Shown here: positions 7,871 to 15,254 of the stretch, one piece after another | Layout of the letters: each line of letters begins with the position of its first letter | How positions within the stretch are numbered: position 1 is the first letter of the stretch | From: QFOX01 sp044237845 | GTDB taxonomy: Bacteria > Pseudomonadota > Alphaproteobacteria > Rickettsiales > UBA3002 | Length of the DNA: 64,000 bases | Direction: 5' to 3' | NCBI GenBank assembly: GCA_044237845.1 | Contig: JBIIEL010000004.1 | Span: 10,148 to 74,147 of the forward strand | The notes under the pieces: generated by a model | Database searches by the model: none | The model's input: the letters and a program-made list of their open reading frames with translations, nothing else | What the model was told of the DNA's origin: nothing | Program-made: the position numbers and the translations under genes

Positions 7871-9135
7871 CAGCCTGCTCGCGTGGCACCGCCCTCGCGG
7901 GTGGTGGTGACGATGTATTTATACGTCGTGAGTTCGTTGGCGGCGACGGGGCCGCGGGCGTGGAGGCGGCCGGTGGCGATGCCGATTTCGCCGCCGAAGC
8001 CGAACTCGCCGCCATCCGCAAACTGGGTGGAGGCGTTGACCATCACGATGGCGCTATCCACCTCGCGGCAAAATTGCTGCGCAGCATTTTCGTCGGTGGT
8101 GAGAATGGTATCCGTGTGGTGCGAGCCGTAGCGGTTGATGTGGGCGATCGCCTCATCGATTCCCGCGACCATTTTGGCGGAGAGGATGGGGGCGAGATAT
8201 TCGGTTGACCAGTCGATTTCTGTTGCAGCGATGATGCGTGGGTCGAGCGCAGAAATTTCCGCGTCGCCACGGATTCCGCAACCGGCATCGAGAAGGTTTT
8301 TGAGGATGTTTTGAATCATGCCTTTGGGCGCAGTCGCATCTACAAGGAGGGATTCGGTAGCGCCGCAAATACCGGTGCGGCGGAGTTTGGCGTTGGTGAT
8401 GACGCGCAAGGCGGTGGCGGCGTCGGCGGCGTGGTGGAGGTAGGTGTGGCAGTTGCCGTCGAGATGCAGCAGGGTGGGCACGCGGGCTTCGCGCGCGACG
8501 CGTTCGGTGAGGGAGCGCCCACCGCGCGGGATGATGACGTCGATGATGCCGCTCGCGGTGAGCATCCAGGCCACGGCGTCACGGTCGGTGGTTGGTACGA
8601 GCTGCGCGGCATCGGTGGGAACGCCTGCACGCGCGAAGCCCGCATGGATGGCGGCGAGGATGGCGCGGCAGGAATGAAAACTCTCCGACCCGCCGCGCAG
8701 AATGACGGCGTTGCCCGCTTTGAAGGCGAGCGCCGTGGCATCCGCCGTGACGCCGGGGCGAGATTCATAGATCATGCCGATGACGCCGAGCGGCACGGAA
8801 ATTTTTTGGAAATCGAGGCCGTTTTCCGGGTTGCTCCACGCGGCGAGTTCGCGCCCCAAAGGGTCAGGCAGTGTGGCGATTTTCTCCAGCCCCGCGGCCA
8901 TAGATTCAATACGCGTGGGGGTGAGCAGCAGGCGATCGCGTAGCGCTTCGGTGAGGGCATGCGCGGCATCCATATCGATTTTATTTGCGGCGAGGATGGA
9001 GTCTTCCTGCGCGCGGATTTCACGTGCCGCTTCCATCAGCGCGTGGTTTTTTTTCTCGGCGGAAAGTTGCGCGAGTGCGGCAGCGGCATTGCGCGCGGTG
9101 CGTCCGATTTCCGCCATCTGCGCAGAGAGGCTCAT
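7870..9135 (-). CDS. proA: Glutamate-5-semialdehyde dehydrogenase (gamma-glutamyl phosphate reductase)
   Basis: NADPH-dependent reduction of gamma-glutamyl phosphate, second step of proline synthesis. The aldehyde-dehydrogenase fold is evident: GVIGMIYESRPGVTADA in the cofactor domain, and the catalytic cysteine in LRRTGICGATESLL (C257). 421 residues is normal. It overlaps the RDD-protein gene upstream by 4 bp and nadD downstream by 1 bp. ProB lies just beyond the RDD gene, so the proline pair is split by one small membrane-protein gene but probably still co-transcribed. Confidence 0.96.
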   Translation of the reverse strand: MSLSAQMAEIGRTARNAAAALAQLSAEKKNHALMEAAREIRAQEDSILAANKIDMDAAHALTEALRDRLLLTPTRIESMAAGLEKIATLPDPLGRELAAWSNPENGLDFQKISVPLGVIGMIYESRPGVTADATALAFKAGNAVILRGGSESFHSCRAILAAIHAGFARAGVPTDAAQLVPTTDRDAVAWMLTASGIIDVIIPRGGRSLTERVAREARVPTLLHLDGNCHTYLHHAADAATALRVITNAKLRRTGICGATESLLVDATAPKGMIQNILKNLLDAGCGIRGDAEISALDPRIIAATEIDWSTEYLAPILSAKMVAGIDEAIAHINRYGSHHTDTILTTDENAAQQFCREVDSAIVMVNASTQFADGGEFGFGGEIGIATGRLHARGPVAANELTTYKYIVTTTREGGATRAG

Positions 9136-9605
9136 ACTGCGATCCGCCCGTTGACGACGCGCATATTCGTCAGCCGGTCATGAAATCCGACGCGGGTAGT
9201 GAGCACCGGCATGAACCAGATGATGTGCAAAAATACAAAGAGACTTTGGGCGAATTGTGTGGACAAGAAACTCGTTTGAAGGGCAAGCGAAGGAATGACG
9301 AGCGCGAGGAAACGCTCCAGCCCGTCGCGCTGAGTGAGGGCGCGTCCGTCGAGACGGATGAGGTGAATATTCATCGCGCGCATGCCGGGTGTGGCCTGCC
9401 AGCTCCCCGCATAGAACGAGAGGAAATAAGCGAGTTGCATGAGGAATGCGATAAGGGTGAACACCGGCGCCACTGAGGGTTTCCCTTCGGCATCCACGCT
9501 GCCGGTGAGGCCGATCAGAATCATCGTTGGGATGAGCAGGATGAAGCTATCGATGAGATAGGCGATGAAGCGGTCATGCCAGATGGCGTAAGCGGATGCG
9601 TTCAT
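9132..9605 (-). CDS. RDD family membrane protein
   Basis: Small integral membrane protein of 157 residues. The hallmark Arg-Asp-Asp-type motif appears near the N-terminus as WHDRFIAYLIDSFI. Three hydrophobic helices follow: FILLIPTMILIGLTG (about 17-32), PVFTLIAFLMQLAYFLSFY (about 47-66) and a region ending SLFVFLHIIWFMPVL near the C-terminus. GTPGMRAxxI-like wording (ATPGMRAMNIHLIRLDG) is also standard for the family. The function of RDD proteins is mostly unknown, though some act in ion or solute transport. It overlaps proB and proA by 4 bp each. Confidence 0.88.
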   Translation of the reverse strand: MNASAYAIWHDRFIAYLIDSFILLIPTMILIGLTGSVDAEGKPSVAPVFTLIAFLMQLAYFLSFYAGSWQATPGMRAMNIHLIRLDGRALTQRDGLERFLALVIPSLALQTSFLSTQFAQSLFVFLHIIWFMPVLTTRVGFHDRLTNMRVVNGRIAV

Positions 9606-10705
9606 AATATGGCCAGATCGTCGCGGTGAATGAGGGTGTCGCGGTGAGCGTAGCCTAAAATCGCCTCGATGGCATCCGTCTTTTTACCCATGATGGCGGC
9701 GATCTCGGCAGCGTCATAACCCGTGATGCCCTTCGCGATGAGCGTGCCGCCGGGCGCTTTGATGCCGATGATGTCGCCGCGTTCGAAGCTGCCTTCGAGG
9801 GCAGTGACGCCAGCGGGAAGCAGGCTTTTTCCTTGTGTGAGCGCGCGGGCGGCGCCGTCGTCGATGACGAGGTGCCCGGGCAGATGCACGGCGGCGGCGA
9901 TCCACTGTTTGCGTGCGAGTTGCGGCTTGATGCTGGTGGTGAACCAGGTCGCGCGCGCGCCTGTTGCGAGGGCGGCGAGCGGGTGGTTCTCGGTGCCGCG
10001 CGCGATGACCATCGCGCAGCCCGCGCGGGTCGCCATCGCGGCAGCGTCGAGCTTGGTTTTCATGCCGCCATTGCTGAGTGTGGTGGCGGCGCCACCGGCC
10101 ATGGCAAGGATTTCCGGCGTGAGCGTGGCAACTTCAGGGATATGTTTCGCATCCGCATGCAAGGCCGGGTTTTTGTCATACAGCCCATCGACATCCGACA
10201 GCAGCACCAGCGCATCCGCCGCGAGCATGACGGCAACGCGCGCTGCGAGGCGGTCGTTATCGCCGAATTTCAGCTCGGCAGTGGCGACCGTGTCGTTCTC
10301 GTTGACGATGGGGATGAGCCCGCGCGCGAGCAGCGTGCCGAAGGTGGCGCGGGCGTTGAGGTAGCGGCGGCGCTCCTCCGAATCATCGAGCGTGAGGAGG
10401 AGTTGGGCTGTTTTTATACCATACGCGTCAAGCGCAGCTTGCCATGCTTGCATCAGCAGCGGTTGCCCGGCAGCGGCGGCGGCTTGTTTTTCCTCCAAGC
10501 TGAGCGCTTCAGTGCCGAGGCCGAGCAGCGGGCGACCAAGCGCCACCGCACCGGAGGAGACGAGGATGATTTCTTTTCCCTGCGTGCGGAGCGCGGCGAT
10601 ATCCGCGGCGAGTGAAGCCAGCCACTCGCGACGCAACGCGCCGGAGCCCACCAGCAGGCTGGAGCCGATTTTGATGACAATGCGTTTGGCGGTGGTGAGG
10701 GACAT
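9602..10705 (-). CDS. proB: Glutamate 5-kinase with PUA domain
   Basis: Phosphorylates glutamate at the gamma-carboxyl, the first and feedback-regulated step of proline synthesis. The N-terminal amino-acid-kinase domain shows KIGSSLLVG, LVSSGAVALGR and VNENDTVAT; GNNDRLAA appears here as FGDNDRLAARVA. A PUA domain covers the last 90 or so residues (LPAGVTALEGSFERGDIIGI). I use the ATG at 10705, which gives the conserved SLTTAKRIVIKIGSS beginning; an in-frame start at 10723 would add six atypical residues. Obg normally precedes proB; here two foreign-looking genes and repeats lie between them. Confidence 0.95.
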   Translation of the reverse strand: MSLTTAKRIVIKIGSSLLVGSGALRREWLASLAADIAALRTQGKEIILVSSGAVALGRPLLGLGTEALSLEEKQAAAAAGQPLLMQAWQAALDAYGIKTAQLLLTLDDSEERRRYLNARATFGTLLARGLIPIVNENDTVATAELKFGDNDRLAARVAVMLAADALVLLSDVDGLYDKNPALHADAKHIPEVATLTPEILAMAGGAATTLSNGGMKTKLDAAAMATRAGCAMVIARGTENHPLAALATGARATWFTTSIKPQLARKQWIAAAVHLPGHLVIDDGAARALTQGKSLLPAGVTALEGSFERGDIIGIKAPGGTLIAKGITGYDAAEIAAIMGKKTDAIEAILGYAHRDTLIHRDDLAIL

Positions 10706-10728
10706 AGGGTGTTCATAGCGCAATAAAG

Positions 10729-10762
10729 TGCGTGTCGCTAGTGCTAGTCGCTAGTACGCACA
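10729..10762. repeat. Palindrome with CGCTAGT heptamers upstream of proB
   Basis: GTGCGT at 10729 and ACGCAC at 10757 are reverse complements and enclose imperfect 7-bp units (CGCTAGT, GCTAGT, CGCTAGT). It lies just upstream of proB and next to a second, unrelated palindromic repeat. I group it tentatively with the heptamer arrays at 6165 and 13116. Confidence 0.5.
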
Positions 10763-10767
10763 CAGCC

Positions 10768-10852
10768 TGTCATCCCGGTTTTGCTTTCGCAAACACCGGG
10801 ATCCCGCTTCCTTTAAATAAAAGCTGGACCCCGGCGTAAAGCCGGGGTGACA
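10768..10852. repeat. Double-hairpin palindromic repeat (TGTCATCCCGG type)
   Basis: Begins TGTCATCCCGG and ends GCCGGGGTGACA, so the ends are inverted. Two hairpins are seen: ATCCCGGT/ACCGGGAT (10772-10802) and CCCCGGC-gtaaa-GCCGGGG (10829-10847). Sequences of this kind (GTCATCCCGG / GGATCC) are scattered through intergenic regions of many alphaproteobacteria. It lies between divergent proB and the DUF1523-like gene, an odd place for a terminator, so it is probably a mobile or structural repeat. Confidence 0.65.
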
Positions 10853-10935
10853 ACCGAGATTGGGGCGCGGCTGTGCACTGTTTGACGTTACCCCGCGCGC
10901 CGGTGTATAGCTGTTCTCCACACAACGAGGCGGTT

Positions 10936-11310
10936 ATGAAAATAAAGAAATTCCTGCTGATTTCGATTCCGGCGCTGATTATCATCGCGCTGATGTTCAC
11001 CAACGCGCCCTATCAGTGGCTCACTCAGCGCAGCATCGACAACGTGCTGGTGAAGGATAAGCAGATCACCACCGAATCGGCGAAGAAGGGCGGTAAGGTG
11101 CAAAGTACCTACCTCATTTTCACCGACCATGGCGTGTTCCGTAACGACGATGCGGGCTGGTTCGTGAAATATAACAGCTCGGACGTGTACGGGAATCTCG
11201 ACGTTGGCAAGCGCTACCGCTTCAAGGTCTATGGCTGGCGGATTCCGATCTTCAGCATGTACCCCAACCTCGTGAAGGCAGAAGAGGTGAAGGCGGGTGA
11301 GGGGAAGTAG
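10936..11310 (+). CDS. DUF1523-like single-span membrane protein
   Basis: A 124-residue protein with one N-terminal membrane segment (FLLISIPALIIIALMFT) and a soluble, probably periplasmic domain. KRYRFKVYGWRIPIFSMYPN at the end matches my memory of DUF1523, a small family with no assigned function. The ATG at 10936 follows an ACGAGGCGG ribosome-binding site. It is transcribed opposite to proB and obgE, which flank it at a distance, and ends 16 bp from the convergent pentapeptide gene. It may be part of the same insertion. Confidence 0.65.
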   Translation: MKIKKFLLISIPALIIIALMFTNAPYQWLTQRSIDNVLVKDKQITTESAKKGGKVQSTYLIFTDHGVFRNDDAGWFVKYNSSDVYGNLDVGKRYRFKVYGWRIPIFSMYPNLVKAEEVKAGEGK

Positions 11311-11326
11311 CTAGGTTTTGTCTGCA

Positions 11327-12976
11327 TCAAGGGATGTAGCTTGCTGTACCGTAAGCGTGTACACAACCCATCAGGCAAAGCAGTGCTCCAAAACCATAGA
11401 CGCGTGCGCGGTTATACTCCTTTTTAGTTAGCGCAATGGCAAGCATTACCACGCAGAGCAATGCAGATAAGGGTAGCGCTACAATCATGAATAGCACGTA
11501 TAAGAGCCCGTCCGTATGATAAATAATCACGACATGCCTGAAATACGCAGTGCTTGCGTGGAAGAGCGCTAATGCAAGGATCGTTCCGCGTAAAAGGTAT
11601 AACATAGTGAACGACATTATGCGCGATGGAGCAGAAACACTCCTTAATGCTTTTTGGGTGCGTCGCCACAGCCAATAGCTAAGTGCGAAAGCAAGCGAGC
11701 CAAGGAATGGCCCCTTGAGCGCTTCGCGTGTTTCTTTCTCCAGTGTTCGCAATCTCTTGTTCAGGCGTTCATTGCGTGCCGCAGGGGCAACAAATTTCGG
11801 ATCAAGCTCACTCGCAGTGATGCCAACCATTTGGTCAACATCTCTGCTCAGCGGCGCAAGAGTGACATCTTCTGTTTTTGCGCCGTTGAAACTTGCGCCA
11901 GCAAGAGAGCGACTGTCTATTGTTGCTCCGGTCAACGTAGCGTGATCGAATTTTGTGCCTCTCATGCTACCGTCCAGACTGGCTCCAGAGAGGATTGCCC
12001 CTGTAAAATCAGCGCCATCCATATCTCCAAAGAGAGAAAGGCTAGACAGATTGGCATAGGAGAAATTTACGTTACGGAAATCGCAGGAGTAGGTCTTCCA
12101 GTTGCAATTGTTAAAAAGTATCGCGGCATGGCGCAAATCTGCGTGACTCAGATTCATTCCGGGGATCGCTCTCGGGAAACTAATATTATATCCTGGGCGG
12201 TCGGGATGTATCAACGCTTTGAAAGGCTCAAGACGCGCTGGGTCGCGAAGAATAGGTTCGAGATCCTCGTTGTAAACGATGCCCCCCTTCTGACGAATTT
12301 CTTCAAGGACAGGATTGTTGCGATCAAGAGAGACTTTATCTCCGCCCACGCTACTGTCGTAGTGGCTACGCCACCACACAAAGGCATTAGTAAAGTCAGC
12401 CTTATCTAGGATAAGATTTTTGAACGTCGGCGCGAGTGTTCTGAAAGTAAAACTAGCTCCCTGAAAATTAGCATTGGTAAAGTTGCTGTTCTCTAGCGAT
12501 GCAACATAGGGGATACCATTATACGATTCACCAGTGAAACGTGCATTTTTAAAGTTCGCGTTGGTGAAATCACTGTCTTTGATGGCTCTGCTCAGGGTCG
12601 CTCCGATAAAAATGGCATTGACGGCAGTGGAAGACACAATAGAGCTGCCAATATCCGCGTTGGTGAAATTCGCGTCGTCTAACTTGGAATTGGAAACCTC
12701 CATATTGATATCAGCGTTAGTAAAATTAGCGCCACTGAGATCGCTGTGACTGATATGATAGATTTCCGCATTAGTAAAGTTGGCACCTCTGGCGGAAACA
12801 TTCTTGAGGCTATTGCCAACGTAGACATTAGAGAAATCACACCCATCCATATTGGCGGTGATGGATTTTTCGATAATCCATCGGTTGCCATATTCATCCT
12901 TGAACTCTGGGCAGGCATAAGCGCCGTTGCTATACAGAGAAAGTAGTAAAGTCATAAAAAGAAGACGATTGTTCAT
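11327..12976 (-). CDS. Exported pentapeptide-repeat protein with C-terminal membrane helices
   Basis: 549 residues. Signal peptide (about 1-22, ending AYA), then many pentapeptide repeats of the A(N/D)LxX type written here mostly as NFTNA-x (ANFTNAEIYH, ANFTNADINM, ANFTNADIGS) from about 45 to 200 and again from about 275 to 365. The quadrilateral helix these form is a generic scaffold. After a linker come about four hydrophobic segments (LAFALSYWLW, YLLRGTILALALF, LLYVLFMIVALPLSALL, GFGALLCLMGCV). Base composition is visibly more AT-rich than the flanking obgE and proB, and it breaks the usual obgE-proB junction, suggesting acquisition. The ligand and function are unknown. Confidence 0.75.
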   Translation of the reverse strand: MNNRLLFMTLLLSLYSNGAYACPEFKDEYGNRWIIEKSITANMDGCDFSNVYVGNSLKNVSARGANFTNAEIYHISHSDLSGANFTNADINMEVSNSKLDDANFTNADIGSSIVSSTAVNAIFIGATLSRAIKDSDFTNANFKNARFTGESYNGIPYVASLENSNFTNANFQGASFTFRTLAPTFKNLILDKADFTNAFVWWRSHYDSSVGGDKVSLDRNNPVLEEIRQKGGIVYNEDLEPILRDPARLEPFKALIHPDRPGYNISFPRAIPGMNLSHADLRHAAILFNNCNWKTYSCDFRNVNFSYANLSSLSLFGDMDGADFTGAILSGASLDGSMRGTKFDHATLTGATIDSRSLAGASFNGAKTEDVTLAPLSRDVDQMVGITASELDPKFVAPAARNERLNKRLRTLEKETREALKGPFLGSLAFALSYWLWRRTQKALRSVSAPSRIMSFTMLYLLRGTILALALFHASTAYFRHVVIIYHTDGLLYVLFMIVALPLSALLCVVMLAIALTKKEYNRARVYGFGALLCLMGCVHAYGTASYIP

Positions 12977-12978
12977 CG

Positions 12979-14088
12979 CTAGCTCTCCTCAGTATTACTC
13001 ACAAAAAACGGTAGGGGTGGGGGTTCTTTTTCACCGCGGTATTTTTCGATGGTTTGCAGCATCTCGACGAGCAGTGGTTCGAGGTCTTGCCGTGCCGCGG
13101 CGGATATGGTGTGGACAGTAGCCGGTAGCCGGTAGCCGGTAGCCAGTGATCCAGTTTTCTTACTGGCGACTAGCGACTGGCTACTGGCTACTGCCTTCTC
13201 CAGCGCTTTCTTTTTCTTTTTGATCTCGGCGGCGGTGAGGGCGTCGCACTTATTTAATGCGACGAGTTCGGGCTTTTCGGCGAGGTCGTCGTTGAACTGC
13301 GCGATCTCGTGGCGGATGGTTTCGTAGCTGGCGACGACATCGTCTGCCGTGCCATCGACGAGATGCAGCAGCACGCCGCAACGCTCCACATGGCCGAGGA
13401 AGCGGGTGCCAAGCCCCTTGCCCTCCGCCGCGCCCTCGATGAGGCCGGGGATATCGGCCAGCACGAACTCGGTATCGCCCACCGACACGACGCCAAGCTG
13501 CGGCGCGAGGGTGGTGAACGGGTAATCCGCGATTTTGGGTTTGGCCGCCGTAACGGCGGCGAGGAAGGTGGACTTGCCCGCGTTCGGCAGGCCGAGAAGC
13601 CCGGCGTCCGACAGCAATTTCAGCTTGAGCCAGAGGGTGCGCTCCTCACCTTTGCCAGCGGGGACGGATTGCACCGGCGCCTGGTTGGTGGAGGATTTGA
13701 AATGCATGTTGCCGAGCCCGCCGCGGCCACCTTGGGCGATGACGATTTCCTGATCGCCATGGGTGAAATCGGCGAGCAGCGTCTCGCGGTCTTCGTCGTA
13801 AATCTGGGTGCCGACGGGGACGAGGAGGATCATGTCTTCTGCGCCTTTGCCGTAGCGCTGCTTGCCCATGCCGTGGCCGCCCTTGGCGCCTTTGAAATGC
13901 TGCTGGAAGCGGTAATCGATGAGGGTGTTGAGGCCGGTGACTGCCTTCATGACGATGCTGGCGCCGCGCCCGCCATCGCCACCATCCGGCCCGCCCTCGG
14001 GGATGAATTTCTCGCGCCTAAACGACACGCAGCCCTCGCCGCCGTCGCCGGCTTTGACGTAGATTTTGGTTTCATCGACGAAGTGCAT
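12979..14088 (-). CDS. obgE: Obg family GTPase
   Basis: Essential ribosome-assembly and stress GTPase. The glycine-rich Obg fold covers residues 1-158. The G domain has the P-loop GLPNAGKS (166-173), G3 DIPGLIEGA (212-220) and G4 NKCD (289-292). Between G4 and the SAA-like G5 motif (SAAARQDL) lies a segment of about 25 residues (roughly 301-325, SSQSLVASKKTG and neighbours) encoded by an inverted heptamer repeat; typical Obg proteins do not have it. The reading frame stays open, so the protein is probably functional. rpmA and rplU lie upstream as expected. Confidence 0.95.
   Translation of the reverse strand: MHFVDETKIYVKAGDGGEGCVSFRREKFIPEGGPDGGDGGRGASIVMKAVTGLNTLIDYRFQQHFKGAKGGHGMGKQRYGKGAEDMILLVPVGTQIYDEDRETLLADFTHGDQEIVIAQGGRGGLGNMHFKSSTNQAPVQSVPAGKGEERTLWLKLKLLSDAGLLGLPNAGKSTFLAAVTAAKPKIADYPFTTLAPQLGVVSVGDTEFVLADIPGLIEGAAEGKGLGTRFLGHVERCGVLLHLVDGTADDVVASYETIRHEIAQFNDDLAEKPELVALNKCDALTAAEIKKKKKALEKAVASSQSLVASKKTGSLATGYRLPATVHTISAAARQDLEPLLVEMLQTIEKYRGEKEPPPLPFFVSNTEES
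13116..13194. repeat. Inverted heptamer repeat inside obgE
   Basis: On the plus strand, four GTAGCC(G/A) heptamers (about 13118-13145) are followed, after a spacer, by heptamers CTGGCGA, CTAGCGA, CTGGCTA, CTGGCTA (about 13163-13192). These are close reverse complements of the first set (TAGCCAG versus TAGCCGG), so the arms can pair. The array is in frame and adds about 25 residues to the GTPase without a stop. Confidence 0.75.
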
Positions 14089-14156
14089 AGGAGGTGCCAG
14101 TCGTTAGGGGCGGGAGGTTAGGGGGAGTGTTTAGCATGCCCGCGTGTGATATAAAC

Positions 14157-14184
14157 AAAAAAGGGAGCGAGAACGCTCCCTTTT
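14157..14184 (-). terminator. Rho-independent terminator after rpmA
   Basis: Read leftward, AAAAGGGAGCG and CGCTCCCTTTT form a GC-rich stem with a four-base loop, and the descending arm runs into a T-rich tract. It lies 37 bp beyond the rpmA stop and upstream of obgE, so rplU-rpmA can end here. The stem is A/T-flanked on both sides and could work in either direction. Confidence 0.8.
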
Positions 14185-14190
14185 CTTTGT

Positions 14191-14216
14191 GTCATGCCGC
14201 CGCGAGGCGGGATGAC
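14191..14216. repeat. Short palindrome GTCATGCCGCC-GCGA-GGCGGGATGAC
   Basis: Two 11-base arms with one mismatch around a GCGA tetraloop, between the rpmA stop and its terminator. The GTCAT...ATGAC ends resemble the palindromic repeat at 10768, so this is probably a short relative of it. Confidence 0.5.
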
Positions 14217-14220
14217 GAAA

Positions 14221-14532
14221 CTATGCAGCGGCCTTTTTCTTCGGCGCTTTCGGGGCTTTTGCAGCTTCCACCGCAGCGGCGGCGGCGATAACCGACACCA
14301 CGTTTTTGTTGCCCGCTTTTTTGCTGTATTTCACTGCGCCATCCACCGTTGCGAAGATGGTGTAGTCTTTACCGAGGCCGACGCCAACGCCCGGATGGTA
14401 CGTGGTGCCGCGCTGGCGGATGATGATGTTACCGGCGAGCACTTCTTCGCCACCGAATTTTTTCACGCCAAGGCGCTGGCCTTGCGAATCGCGACCGTTG
14501 CGGGATGAACCACCGGCTTTCTTATGTGCCAT
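14221..14532 (-). CDS. rpmA: 50S ribosomal protein L27 with Lys/Ala-rich tail
   Basis: L27 reaches the peptidyl-transferase centre. The start MAHKKAGGSSRNGRDSQGQR and GNIIIRQRGTTYHPGVGVG are textbook. 103 residues is longer than the usual 85-90; the surplus is a C-terminal Ala/Lys/Pro run (EAAKAPKAPKKKAAA). The same type of tail occurs on the neighbouring L21 and, as an N-terminal extension, on RsfS. It lies 21 bp downstream of rplU in the conserved rplU-rpmA operon. Confidence 0.96.
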   Translation of the reverse strand: MAHKKAGGSSRNGRDSQGQRLGVKKFGGEEVLAGNIIIRQRGTTYHPGVGVGLGKDYTIFATVDGAVKYSKKAGNKNVVSVIAAAAAVEAAKAPKAPKKKAAA

Positions 14533-14553
14533 GACTAAACTCCTTTGGCTTAA

Positions 14554-15030
14554 TTATTTCGCTGCTTTTTTAGCGGCGGGTTTCTTGGCTGCTGCAGGCT
14601 TCTTTGCAGCAGGGGCTTTTTTAGCTGCCGGTGCCGCTTTCGCAGGGGCTGCTTTCTTTGCAGCCGGAGCGGTGCGCGGTGCTTTCAGCTTGCGCGGCTC
14701 GGCCTTTACAGCCACGGTGCCGTTCAGCGAGATTGCGGTGATGTGCAGCGCGGTGAAACGCTGACGGTGACCGTTCTTACGCTTATAGTTGTGACGGCGC
14801 TTCTTTTTGAAGATAAGCACCTTGTCGGCCTTACCTTGCTCGATGATTTGTGCTTCCACCACCGCGCCAGCCACGAAGGGCGCGCCGATGACGGTTTTAT
14901 CGCCCGAGAGGCCAAGCACCTGGTCGAGCTTCACGGTATCGCCCGCTTCGCCTTCCAGCTTTTCAACTTCGATGATGCTGCCCGCGGTAACACGGTATTG
15001 TTTGCCGCCTGTGAGTACGATTGCGTACAT
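14554..15030 (-). CDS. rplU: 50S ribosomal protein L21 with long Lys/Ala-rich tail
   Basis: Structural protein of the large subunit. The L21 domain is residues 1-103 (MYAIVLTGGKQYRV, then KKRRHNYKRKNGHRQ, the rRNA-binding signature). It is followed by about 55 residues made almost only of Ala, Lys and Pro (KKAAPAKAAPAAKKAP and so on). Tails of this kind are known on some alphaproteobacterial L21 proteins, but this one is long. The start follows a short AAAGGAT site. First gene of the rplU-rpmA operon. Confidence 0.95.
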   Translation of the reverse strand: MYAIVLTGGKQYRVTAGSIIEVEKLEGEAGDTVKLDQVLGLSGDKTVIGAPFVAGAVVEAQIIEQGKADKVLIFKKKRRHNYKRKNGHRQRFTALHITAISLNGTVAVKAEPRKLKAPRTAPAAKKAAPAKAAPAAKKAPAAKKPAAAKKPAAKKAAK

Positions 15031-15254
15031 ATTATTATCCTTTTTGTCGTTTGTTTCTGGTGGCGATTTGCTGTTTCAGCATCTCATCCACCATCACCAA
15101 ACTCAGTCTGGTTATTAGTGAGTGCATTACTTTTAAGGAGGCGGGAATATACTCGCGTCCGCCACCATGTCAACCGTAAACATTCGCCCGGCGGGCTGGG
15201 GGCTAACCAGCGGTTTTCCTTGCTAAATGCGATGATTTGGGCTGTCATGGGCGG

